From: Chitinophagaceae bacterium | GTDB lineage: Bacteria > Bacteroidota > Bacteroidia > Chitinophagales > Chitinophagaceae | Direction: 5' to 3' | Length of the DNA: 37,682 bases | NCBI GenBank assembly: GCA_025451655.1 | Contig: JANWKA010000048.1 | Location: 1-37,682 of the forward strand | Shown here: one piece after another, positions 28,004 to 36,129 of the stretch | How the letters are laid out: the number at the start of each line of letters is the position of its first letter | How positions within the stretch are numbered: the first letter of the stretch is position 1 | Program-made: the position numbers and the translations under genes | Notes under the pieces: model-generated | The model's input: only the letters and a program-made list of their open reading frames with translations | Databases searched by the model: none | What the model was told of the DNA's origin: nothing

Positions 28004-28792
28004 TTAAACCTGGATTGTTCCTTCCAGATACAACTGGCACCGGCCGGAAATCCTGACCCGGTCTCCCCTCAGTTCACATTGAAGGCTCCCTCCCCGGGCC
28101 GAAAGTTGCCTAGCACCCAGGGAATTCTTTCCCAGGCGCCGGGCCCAGTAGGGAACCAGCAGGGCATGGGCCGAGCCGGTGACCGGATCTTCATTGATCC
28201 CTACAGCCGGAGCGAAAAACCTGGAAACCAGATCCGTTTCATCTCCGGGGGCGGTCACGATCAGCCCCCGCATTTCAAGCCGGGCCATCCGGTCAAAATC
28301 CGGTCTCAGGTCCCTGACCCCCGATTCCCGTTCCAGGACATACAGGTAATCGGTTTTCCCTTTCCGGATTTCAACGGGAAGAACTCCAAGGCATTCCCGC
28401 AGACCTTCCGGAGTCTCCTGTACCGGTTTGGGAGGGTCGGCCGGCAGATCCAGGGTAAGGGATCCATCCTTTTCCCGGGTGACCAGGAGCCTGCCGCTTT
28501 GGGTATCGAAAGGAATGGATTCCCCCGGCCAGGATAGTTTCTCAAACAGGACCCAGGCTGATGCCAGGGTGGCATGACCGCATAAAATCACCTCCTTCTT
28601 CGGGGTGAACCAGCGGAGCCGGAATCCCTCACCCGCCGGGACGAAAAAGGCCGTTTCCGACAGGTTGTTCTCCCCGGCGATCGATTGCAGGAGGCCGTCA
28701 TCCGGCCAGGACTCCAGGGGGCAGATGGCCGCAGGATTGCCGGCGAAAAGGTGGTCGGCAAAAGCGTCTACCTGATACAGGGGAATGAACAT
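28004..28792 (-). CDS. PhzF-family isomerase/epimerase-like protein
   Basis: MFIPLYQVDAFADHLFAGNPAAICPLESWPDDGLLQSIAGENNLSETAFF ... GHATLASAWVLFE. The track ORF extends to 28969, and the start is set at the ATG at 28792. Confidence 0.93.
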   Translation of the reverse strand: MFIPLYQVDAFADHLFAGNPAAICPLESWPDDGLLQSIAGENNLSETAFFVPAGEGFRLRWFTPKKEVILCGHATLASAWVLFEKLSWPGESIPFDTQSGRLLVTREKDGSLTLDLPADPPKPVQETPEGLRECLGVLPVEIRKGKTDYLYVLERESGVRDLRPDFDRMARLEMRGLIVTAPGDETDLVSRFFAPAVGINEDPVTGSAHALLVPYWARRLGKNSLGARQLSARGGSLQCELRGDRVRISGRCQLYLEGTIQV

Positions 28793-28808
28793 GGAAAAAA
28801 CTTCTTGG

Positions 28809-29999
28809 TCAATGAAGTTCGGCGATTGCCTCTGCGACCCTTTCGGCAGCAGCCTTGAGCTTATCAATGGATGCCGCATAGGAAAACCGGATGCAGGAGG
28901 GAGCGCCGAAAGCGCTGCCGGCCACCGCCGATACCCTGCCCCGGTGCAGCAGGTACATTCCCAAATCATCGGAATCCCCGATTACCGTTTTCCCGTCGGA
29001 AAGGCCATAAAATGCAGATACGTCCGGAAACAGGTAGAAGGCCCCATCCGGGGAGGTGATCCGCATCCCTGAAATCTGATTGAGGGCGGCCACCAGGAAA
29101 TCCCGCCTTCCCCGGAATTCGGCCGTCATGGCCCGGGAAGGGCCGAGATCCCCCCGCAGGGCGGTGATGGCAGCCCGCTGGGTGATCGAACAGGTCCCGG
29201 AGGTGAACTGGCTTTGCATTTTTTCGCAGGCCCGGGCTATGGACAGGGGGGCAGCGATATAGCCCAGCCTCCAGCCGGTCATGGCAAATCCCTTGCTCAG
29301 GCCGTTGACGATGATGAGCCGCTCTTTAAGCTGCCCGAACTGACCCATGCTTTCGTGGCCCCCGACATAATTGATATATTCATAGATCTCATCGGAAATA
29401 ATATAGAGTTGGGGGTGTTTTTCCAATACCTCCGCGAGACCTGAAAGTTCTTTCCTGGAGTAAACCGAACCGGTTGGATTGCAGGGGGAGGAAAAGATGA
29501 TCACCCGGCTGCGATCCGTGATTGCCTCTTCCAGCTGCCGGGGCTGGATCTTGTATTGCTGGTCCATTCCGCAATAAACCAGTTTCACCTGACCCCGGGC
29601 GAGTCGGGCGATATCGGCGTAGCTGACCCAGTAGGGAGCCGGGATGATCACCTCGTCGCCTTCATTGACCAGGCTCAGCATGGCATTGGCAATGCTTTGC
29701 TTGGCCCCCGTTGAAACCACGATCTGTTCAGGATGATACTGGAGCTGGTTGTCTCGTTTGAGCTTATGGGCCACGGCCTCCCGGAGATCGGCGTATCCGG
29801 GCACCGGGGTATAGTGGGTATACCCTTCCTCAATGGCCTGGATCGCCGCATCCTTGATATGGCGGGGGGTATCGAAATCCGGTTCTCCGATGCTCAGGTC
29901 GATCACATCGATGCCTTTGGCTCTCAGCTCCCGGCTCAGTTTGGACATCTTGATGGTTTGCGGTTCGCTGACCCGCGAAAGCCGCTCGGCTAATTCCAT
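28809..29999 (-). CDS. Class I/II pyridoxal-phosphate-dependent aminotransferase (aspartate aminotransferase-like)
   Basis: MELAERLSRVSEPQTIKMSKLSRELRAKGIDVIDLSIGEPDFDTP ... SSPCNPTGSVYSRKEL ... NGLSKGFAMTGWRLGY. The start is set at the ATG at 29999, not the track start at 30140. Confidence 0.96.
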   Translation of the reverse strand: MELAERLSRVSEPQTIKMSKLSRELRAKGIDVIDLSIGEPDFDTPRHIKDAAIQAIEEGYTHYTPVPGYADLREAVAHKLKRDNQLQYHPEQIVVSTGAKQSIANAMLSLVNEGDEVIIPAPYWVSYADIARLARGQVKLVYCGMDQQYKIQPRQLEEAITDRSRVIIFSSPCNPTGSVYSRKELSGLAEVLEKHPQLYIISDEIYEYINYVGGHESMGQFGQLKERLIIVNGLSKGFAMTGWRLGYIAAPLSIARACEKMQSQFTSGTCSITQRAAITALRGDLGPSRAMTAEFRGRRDFLVAALNQISGMRITSPDGAFYLFPDVSAFYGLSDGKTVIGDSDDLGMYLLHRGRVSAVAGSAFGAPSCIRFSYAASIDKLKAAAERVAEAIAELH

Positions 30000-30084
30000 G
30001 AAAAAAAATTTTCGGTTCCCGGCAAAGGTACTGAACCGGTACCGCACAAAAAAGGCAGGAAGGTCGAGTGATCCCTGTTCCTGG

Positions 30085-30825
30085 TCAGTAATTCTGGGCC
30101 ATGCCCAGGCTGAGTCTGGTGGAATCCGTCGCACCTGCAAAGCCTGAGGCGAATATGGTGTACAGGTCCCCTCCGTTCAGGTAGAAAGTCGACTGGGCGG
30201 ACAGGGAATCGCCCTGGTAGACATAGCGGATGGTTACCGGGTAATTGGTGCCGCCCTGGATGGTCATGAAGGTATCCAGGGTATAATTGAGGCTGCAATC
30301 CAGAAAGGAACGATCCGTGAATATCTCCGTATTGCCAAAATAGACCTGCATCCGGGCTACATTCGGGACCAGGTCGATGAAGCGGAAATTAGCGAGCACC
30401 AGGTTGGTGTTGATTACGATATCCGGGATGGTGACCAGCCGGTGCGCCCCGTCTGTGGAATCATAAATGAACTGGGTGAAGAAGTCATTGACCGGAATGG
30501 ACTCGTAAACGGACACGATGGTCTTCTGGGTTCCGGTACTGTCCCATTTGAAGGTGTAATAATCCGGGGTCAGCCCCACATATCCGTTGGTGGATCCTTT
30601 AAAAATCAGGGGGTCGGAGGGATTGAGCAGGGTATTGTTTCCATACAGGTCCAGGGGGGGAAGGCCGGCCGCAGCATGAACGAAAAGGACCCCTGCCATG
30701 GGGGTGTTTCCGCCCAGGTTGTTCGGGTTGTATTCTGATTTCAGGCAGGATCCTTCGAACAGCACCAGGGAACAGGCGGCGGCCGCAAGGAGCGCTCCGC
30801 CCCATCTTGTTTTTTGCATCATCAT
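30085..30825 (-). CDS. DUF4397 domain-containing lipoprotein (paralog B)
   Basis: 246 aa. Lipobox-like FEGSC, then GVLFVHAAAGLPPLDLYGNNT...GYVGLTPDYYTFKW, with C-terminus LGMAQNY. Confidence 0.85.
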   Translation of the reverse strand: MMMQKTRWGGALLAAAACSLVLFEGSCLKSEYNPNNLGGNTPMAGVLFVHAAAGLPPLDLYGNNTLLNPSDPLIFKGSTNGYVGLTPDYYTFKWDSTGTQKTIVSVYESIPVNDFFTQFIYDSTDGAHRLVTIPDIVINTNLVLANFRFIDLVPNVARMQVYFGNTEIFTDRSFLDCSLNYTLDTFMTIQGGTNYPVTIRYVYQGDSLSAQSTFYLNGGDLYTIFASGFAGATDSTRLSLGMAQNY

Positions 30826-30896
30826 GGTTGCAGGGTCATTAGAGGATCTGGCGATTCGGTCGCTCCGGGTTCCGGTATGGGGTTCAGGGACATGGT

Positions 30897-31601
30897 TTAA
30901 AAATTTTGGGCAAGATTGAGTTTGAGTCCCAGGCTGTCATTCCTCAATCCGGAGCCGGCGGAAAATAGGGTGAATATGTTACCGGCGGTGAAACTGATGG
31001 CGGATTGATACTGGACCGTATCTCCCGAAGAAAGATATTGCAGGGTGACCTCGTGGTTTCCGGGGATCACCTGCATGAAAGTATCCAGAGCCGGGTTGCC
31101 GAGGTTGTCCGCGAAGGTCCTGGAATCAAACACCACCGTATGGTCCAGCAAGACGCTCATCCAGGGGATATCCGGGCTGAGATCCAGGAACCTCCAGTTG
31201 GAATTGGTGGTCGATGCCTGGGAGAAATTGTCCTGGATGCACATCAGCCTGGGGTTCGGCAGGCTGTCATAGAGGATCAGGGAATAAAGCTTGTAAACGC
31301 CCAGGCTGTCGGACTGGGAAGCCAGGTGATCCCCGGATTCCGCCCCGTTGAAATTAAACGTATACAGGTTGGGGGTAAGCGCCAGGTATCCTTCTGAATT
31401 TTGCCCGTAAACGAAGCTTTCGCGGTTGACCTGCTGGCTGTTGGCAAATATATCTACCGCTGGGACATCGGCTGCGCCATGGATGATGAACAAGCCGGTT
31501 TGGGGGGAAAGGCCCGGGGTATTTTTAATTGCGGCCTGTTTGAGACAGGAGGTCAATAGGAAGATGGGTATTGCCAGAATGAAAATGGGCTTTCCGGACA
31601 C
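30897..31601 (-). CDS. DUF4397 domain-containing lipoprotein (paralog A)
   Basis: 234 aa. Lipobox FLLTSC, then GLFIIHGAADVPAVDIFANSQ...GYLALTPNLYTFNF, with C-terminus LKLNLAQNF. It is paralogous to the adjacent 30085-30825 gene. Confidence 0.85.
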   Translation of the reverse strand: MSGKPIFILAIPIFLLTSCLKQAAIKNTPGLSPQTGLFIIHGAADVPAVDIFANSQQVNRESFVYGQNSEGYLALTPNLYTFNFNGAESGDHLASQSDSLGVYKLYSLILYDSLPNPRLMCIQDNFSQASTTNSNWRFLDLSPDIPWMSVLLDHTVVFDSRTFADNLGNPALDTFMQVIPGNHEVTLQYLSSGDTVQYQSAISFTAGNIFTLFSAGSGLRNDSLGLKLNLAQNF

Positions 31602-31869
31602 GGTATCGGTTTTCGGCAGCCTGCAATTTAGGGATATTCAGCAGTATGGCCCTTGACCGACCGGGAAAGTACCGCCATTTATTCCCCGAATTGCCTCATC
31701 CCGGAGTCATAAAATGAATCCCTGCAAAGAAAGGCAGCCGCCGGCGATCGCGAGGTCTCCGGGGCCATCCCTCCGGGCTTCCCCCCGGGAGGCGGGATAC
31801 GACCCATTTCCCCGGGTCCTGGAGGCTTTCTTCAATCCGGCTGCGGGGGATCATTTTGGAATATTGCGT

Positions 31870-31877
31870 TATCTTTG
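31870..31877 (+). promoter_or_regulatory. Bacteroidota-type -7 box (TATCTTTG) upstream of secDF
   Basis: TATCTTTGCC, 35 bp upstream of the preferred ATG at 31913. Confidence 0.5.
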
Positions 31878-31912
31878 CCACTCTTTTTAAATTTCAGGTA
31901 AACCGGAAGCAT

Positions 31913-34900
31913 ATGCAGTTCAAGGGGCTGGTCAAGTTCTTCACCGCGGTGCTCATCCTCATTTCCTTCTACCAGCTGTCCTTCACCCTGGTGGTTCACC
32001 ATCACGAAAAGAAGGTAGCCGATCTGGCCACTTCAGAAATCTCCAGGGCGGTGAAGCCAGCCTCGGAAATCTACCCCGGGAATCCTTCCATGCAATTGTT
32101 CTATCAGGATTCCGTGAATGACCTGATCAAGGCCCGGGAGGCCCAGATCGAGGACAGCACCTCCGACCAGATCATTTATAATACCCTTATCAAGCGGTAT
32201 ACCTATCAGCAGGCCAAGGAGCAGGAGCTCAGCCTCGGACTGGACCTGCAGGGGGGTATGAACGTCGTCCTCGAGGTCTCCCTCGAGGATTTGATCCGGA
32301 CCCTGGCAAGCAATTCCAGGGACCCGGCCTTCAACATGGCACTTGCCAGAGCGACTGCAGAACGGGAGCACAGCTCGGTGGATTATGTCACCCTTTTTGC
32401 GCAGGCCTACCAGCAGATTGCCCCCCAGGGGCGTCTGGCTCCCGTCTTTTCCAACGCCTTCCAGACCAAAATCAATTTCAATTCCACCAATTCCGATGTG
32501 ATCAATGTCATCCGGGCGGAAGCCACGGATGCCATTAAGAATACCTACACCGTACTCTACCAGCGTATCGACAAATTCGGGGTGGCCCAGCCGGTGATCA
32601 ACCTGGATCTCGCCAAGGGCATCATCTCGGTTGAACTCGCCGGGGTGACTAATGAACAACGGGTACGCCAGTACCTCCAGGCCACGGCCAAGCTGGAATT
32701 CTGGGAAACCTATGAACCGGACCAGGATTTCGCAGTCAATGTGCTGCAACCCATGAATACGGCGATCGCCAGGGCCATTGCCGGGGTGACCGATACGACG
32801 GCTGGCGCCAAAAAAGATACCGCCAGGGCAAACCCCACCCAAAAGGCCAACACGGCTGCCGCTGCCAAAACGAAAAATGATACCGGAGGGGCGAACAGCC
32901 TGACCCAGTACCTGGCCTCCGATACCACCAAGGCAGCCCAGACCCAAAACGGGCTGCAGCAGGCCAATGCCCAAAACCCGCTTTCCATCCTGCATGCTCC
33001 CCAGATCGGCGGTGCGATCGGATCCATCGAGTCCACCGACACGGCCAAATTCGATTATTTCCTTTCCCTCCCGGCGGTTCAGGACGTCATGCCCAAAACC
33101 CTGAAATTCCTGTACGGAGCCGCCGATAACACCAGCGGATCCGCCAAAAAGATCCTGGATGTATACGCCATCCGGACCCTTTTGGGAACCCAGGAGGCCC
33201 CGTTGGGCGGAGAGCACGTCGTGGATGCCCGCCAGGACATGGACCAGAACGGGAAACCCGAGATCAGCATGACCATGGATAACGAAGGGGCCCGGATCTG
33301 GCAGAAGCTGACTGCGGCCAATGTCCATAAGCCGATCGCCATTGTCCTGGACAATACCGTTTATTCCGCTCCGGCTCCTGAGGAAGAGATCTCCGGGGGG
33401 CGATCCTCCATCACCGGAAATTTCACGGTCCAGCAAGCCCAGGATCTGGCCAATATCCTCAAGACAGGAAAACTTCCTGCCCCCGCCCATATCGTCCAGG
33501 AGCAGGTGGTGGGACCCACTCTGGGCAAGGAATCGATTACCGCGGGAGCCAAATCATTCGGGATCGCCTTCGGAGTCATTTTCCTGCTCATGCTGGTTTA
33601 TTACAGCAACAGCGGATGGGTGGCCAATATCGCCCTGATCTGCAATCTCGTATTCACGGTTGGTGTGCTGGCTGCCCTGGGCGCCACCCTCACCATGCCC
33701 GGCATCGCGGGACTGGTCCTGACCATCGGCATGGCCGTGGACACCAACGTGATCATATTTGAACGGATCAAGGAAGAACTCTTCAGGGGGAAAGGATATA
33801 TCCAGGCCATTTCAGACGGTTACCGGCATTCCTATGCCCCGGTCCTGGATGCCCACGTCACCACCCTGCTGACCGCGATCATCCTGTTTTATTTTGGTCT
33901 TGGTCCCGTCAAGGGCTTCGCCACCACCCAGATCCTGGGGATCCTTCTTTCGGTGTTCTGCGGCATCCTGATCTCCAGGATGCTGGAGGATTATTTTACC
34001 AGCAAGCAAAAGCATCTACATTATTTCACCCCGATTTCCAGGAAGATCTTCCGCCACGCCAATTTCAAATTCATCGAGGCGCGCAAGTATGCTTATGTGA
34101 TTTCAGGGATCGTGATGCTGCTCGGGGTATCCTCTTTCTTCCATGGTTTTAACTATGGCGTTGAATTCAAGGGAGGGCGAAGCTATACCATCCGTTTTGA
34201 CCAGCCGGTGAAGGTGGAAGATATCCGGAAAAGCCTCCATGCTGATCTCCACGAATATCCCGTGGTGAAAACCATCGGGGCATTCAACCAGGCCAATATC
34301 ACCACCTCCTACCTGATCAACGGGAGGGGCCAGAACGTGGATTCCACCGTGGAGTACACCCTCTACCGGGGACTGCACAACTACCTGCCGGCGGGAACCG
34401 ATTTCCGGACTTTTGACACCAAGTACAAACTTCATTCCCAGACCGTGCTTCCGACCATATCTGACGCCTTGAAAAAAGGGGCTGTGCGGGCGGTCATTTT
34501 CGCCCTCGTGGCCATCTTCCTGTATATCCTGATCCGTTTCAGAAAATGGCAATATTCCCTGGGAACCATTTTCTCCCTGATTCATGACGTCCTGGTGACC
34601 CTGGCAGTTTTCTCCTATCTCAAAGATCTTGGTTTCGACCTGGAGATCAACCAGGATTTCATAGCGGCCGTGCTCACGGTGGTGGGCTATTCGATGAACG
34701 ATACGGTGATCGTATTCGACCGGATCCGGGAATATTTCCGGGAAATGAAAGGGGCATCCAAAACCACTGTCATCAACAAAGCGATCAACGACACCCTGAG
34801 CCGGACCATCATGACCTCCCTGACGGTATTCCTTACCCTGCTCATCCTGTTCATATTCGGTGGGGAGACCACCAGGGGCTTTGCCTTCGCCATGCTCATC

Positions 34901-35053
34901 GGGGTCATCACCGGCACCTATTCCTCCATTTTCATCGCTTCACCGGTGTTGATCGACCTGGACCGGAAAAGTGACATGAGTCCCGCGACCAAACGCAATG
35001 CGGTGGTCAGTACGGTACCCCAGAAAAACCTGGCGACCCCAGCAAAAAAATAA
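31913..35053 (+). CDS. secDF: Fused protein translocase subunit SecDF
   Basis: About 1046 aa from the ATG at 31913 (track ORF starts 31856). LSLGLDLQGGMNVVLEVSL, VGPTLGKESI, GMAVDTNVIIFERIKEEL (SecD), then FNYGVEFKGGRSYTIRF, VGYSMNDTVIVFDRIRE (SecF). Confidence 0.97.
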   Translation: MQFKGLVKFFTAVLILISFYQLSFTLVVHHHEKKVADLATSEISRAVKPASEIYPGNPSMQLFYQDSVNDLIKAREAQIEDSTSDQIIYNTLIKRYTYQQAKEQELSLGLDLQGGMNVVLEVSLEDLIRTLASNSRDPAFNMALARATAEREHSSVDYVTLFAQAYQQIAPQGRLAPVFSNAFQTKINFNSTNSDVINVIRAEATDAIKNTYTVLYQRIDKFGVAQPVINLDLAKGIISVELAGVTNEQRVRQYLQATAKLEFWETYEPDQDFAVNVLQPMNTAIARAIAGVTDTTAGAKKDTARANPTQKANTAAAAKTKNDTGGANSLTQYLASDTTKAAQTQNGLQQANAQNPLSILHAPQIGGAIGSIESTDTAKFDYFLSLPAVQDVMPKTLKFLYGAADNTSGSAKKILDVYAIRTLLGTQEAPLGGEHVVDARQDMDQNGKPEISMTMDNEGARIWQKLTAANVHKPIAIVLDNTVYSAPAPEEEISGGRSSITGNFTVQQAQDLANILKTGKLPAPAHIVQEQVVGPTLGKESITAGAKSFGIAFGVIFLLMLVYYSNSGWVANIALICNLVFTVGVLAALGATLTMPGIAGLVLTIGMAVDTNVIIFERIKEELFRGKGYIQAISDGYRHSYAPVLDAHVTTLLTAIILFYFGLGPVKGFATTQILGILLSVFCGILISRMLEDYFTSKQKHLHYFTPISRKIFRHANFKFIEARKYAYVISGIVMLLGVSSFFHGFNYGVEFKGGRSYTIRFDQPVKVEDIRKSLHADLHEYPVVKTIGAFNQANITTSYLINGRGQNVDSTVEYTLYRGLHNYLPAGTDFRTFDTKYKLHSQTVLPTISDALKKGAVRAVIFALVAIFLYILIRFRKWQYSLGTIFSLIHDVLVTLAVFSYLKDLGFDLEINQDFIAAVLTVVGYSMNDTVIVFDRIREYFREMKGASKTTVINKAINDTLSRTIMTSLTVFLTLLILFIFGGETTRGFAFAMLIGVITGTYSSIFIASPVLIDLDRKSDMSPATKRNAVVSTVPQKNLATPAKK

Positions 35054-35062
35054 TCCGGTTTC

Positions 35063-35404
35063 TTATTTGGCAGCAAAGGAACTCCCGCATCCGCAGGTAG
35101 TGCCCGCATTGGGGTTGGTGAAAGTAAATCCCCGGGCATTGAGACCTTGCTGGAAATCCACCTCCATCCCGAGCAGATAAATGGCATGAGCCCTGTTCAG
35201 GATCATGGGAATCCCATCCTCCTCGTAGAGTTCATCCCCGGGCCCGGGCTCGTCAAAATCCAGGATATAGGACATGCCGGCACATCCTCCGCCTCGCACT
35301 CCGACACGGAGCCGGGCCCCGGAAGGACCTTTTGAGAGCAGCCTTTTGATCTCCTCGCGGGCTCCGGAGGTAAAATGTACCGGTATCCGGCTTGTGGTTT
35401 CCAA
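35063..35404 (-). CDS. IscA/ErpA/SufA-like iron-sulfur cluster assembly protein
   Basis: 113 aa. HFTSGAREEIKRLLSKG...GGGCAGMSYILDFDE...FTNPNAGTTCGCGSSF, with the conserved Cys and CGCG. The start codon appears to be TTG. Confidence 0.93.
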   Translation of the reverse strand: METTSRIPVHFTSGAREEIKRLLSKGPSGARLRVGVRGGGCAGMSYILDFDEPGPGDELYEEDGIPMILNRAHAIYLLGMEVDFQQGLNARGFTFTNPNAGTTCGCGSSFAAK

Positions 35405-35523
35405 CGGCTTGTATTTGTTGTAAAATTACGGATAAACCAGGTGACTCCCAGCCAGGCCAATCCTGCCTGGTTGGGCAAACCAGGGCAGGGGCCGGCCCCT
35501 CCAACTAATTTTGTCTTAAATTG

Positions 35524-35554
35524 GGACCCTGCCCTATTTTTACAGGGTCCTTTT
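35524..35554 (+). promoter_or_regulatory. Perfect 8-bp hairpin plus T-run directly before the 35559 ATG (attenuator-like or operator dyad)
   Basis: GGACCCTG (35524-35531)-CCCTATTTTTA-CAGGGTCC (35543-35550)-TTTT, ending 4 bp before the ATG. Confidence 0.55.
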
Positions 35555-35558
35555 CCCC

Positions 35559-36119
35559 ATGGCATTCTGGCCGGTGTTCCGTTTGATATTCCATTTGTGC
35601 CTGCTGGCTTTGGTGCTGGCCGGTCTGGTGGCCCTGATCTTTTTGATCCGGTACCTGGCCAGGGACTCCATCCTGCAAAAAAAAGACCTTCCTCCACTGC
35701 CCGGTAACCCGGGGGGGGATGGCCTTTCGCTGCAGCTTCAGGCCTACGAAAGGCTGGTGATGCTGGCTGACCGGATGTCCCCCAGGCAGCTGGTCCGGAG
35801 GCTGGTCCAGCCCGATTCCCCCGCCCGGGACCTGCAAATTGCCATGCTCCAGGCCATATCCATGGAATTCGACCACAATGTCACCCAGCAGGTCTATGTA
35901 TCCCCTGCAGCATGGGAAAGCATCTGCAATGCCCGGGAGCAGCAGGTGAGCCTGATCAATGACCTCGCCGACCGGTTGCCGGAAGGGGCTACCGCGGCTG
36001 AACTGGGCAGGAAACTGATTCACCTGGAGGGCGAGCAGGGAGCGAACTACCCTATGCAGATTGCCCTGGTCATCCTCAGGGCTGAGGCATCCAGGCTCCT
36101 GAAGGCTCACCGTTCCTGA
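35559..36119 (+). CDS. Conserved hypothetical protein with one N-terminal TM helix
   Basis: 186 aa. FRLIFHLCLLALVLAGLVALIFLIRYL, then LPLPGNPGG-like and QLQAYERLVMLADRMSPRQLV. It resembles an uncharacterised family common in Bacteroidota. Confidence 0.8.
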   Translation: MAFWPVFRLIFHLCLLALVLAGLVALIFLIRYLARDSILQKKDLPPLPGNPGGDGLSLQLQAYERLVMLADRMSPRQLVRRLVQPDSPARDLQIAMLQAISMEFDHNVTQQVYVSPAAWESICNAREQQVSLINDLADRLPEGATAAELGRKLIHLEGEQGANYPMQIALVILRAEASRLLKAHRS

Positions 36120-36129
36120 CCATACCCCC

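Noticed and set aside
31770-31800. CCTCCGGG...CCCGGGAGG imperfect repeat upstream of secDF
   Set aside because: Short, bulged and GC-driven. Not distinguishable from chance in this GC-rich intergenic region.
32033-33490. 485-aa minus-strand ORF antisense to secDF
   Set aside because: A GC-rich antisense shadow of a confidently identified gene. The composition (G/D/H/P-rich) has no recognisable domain.
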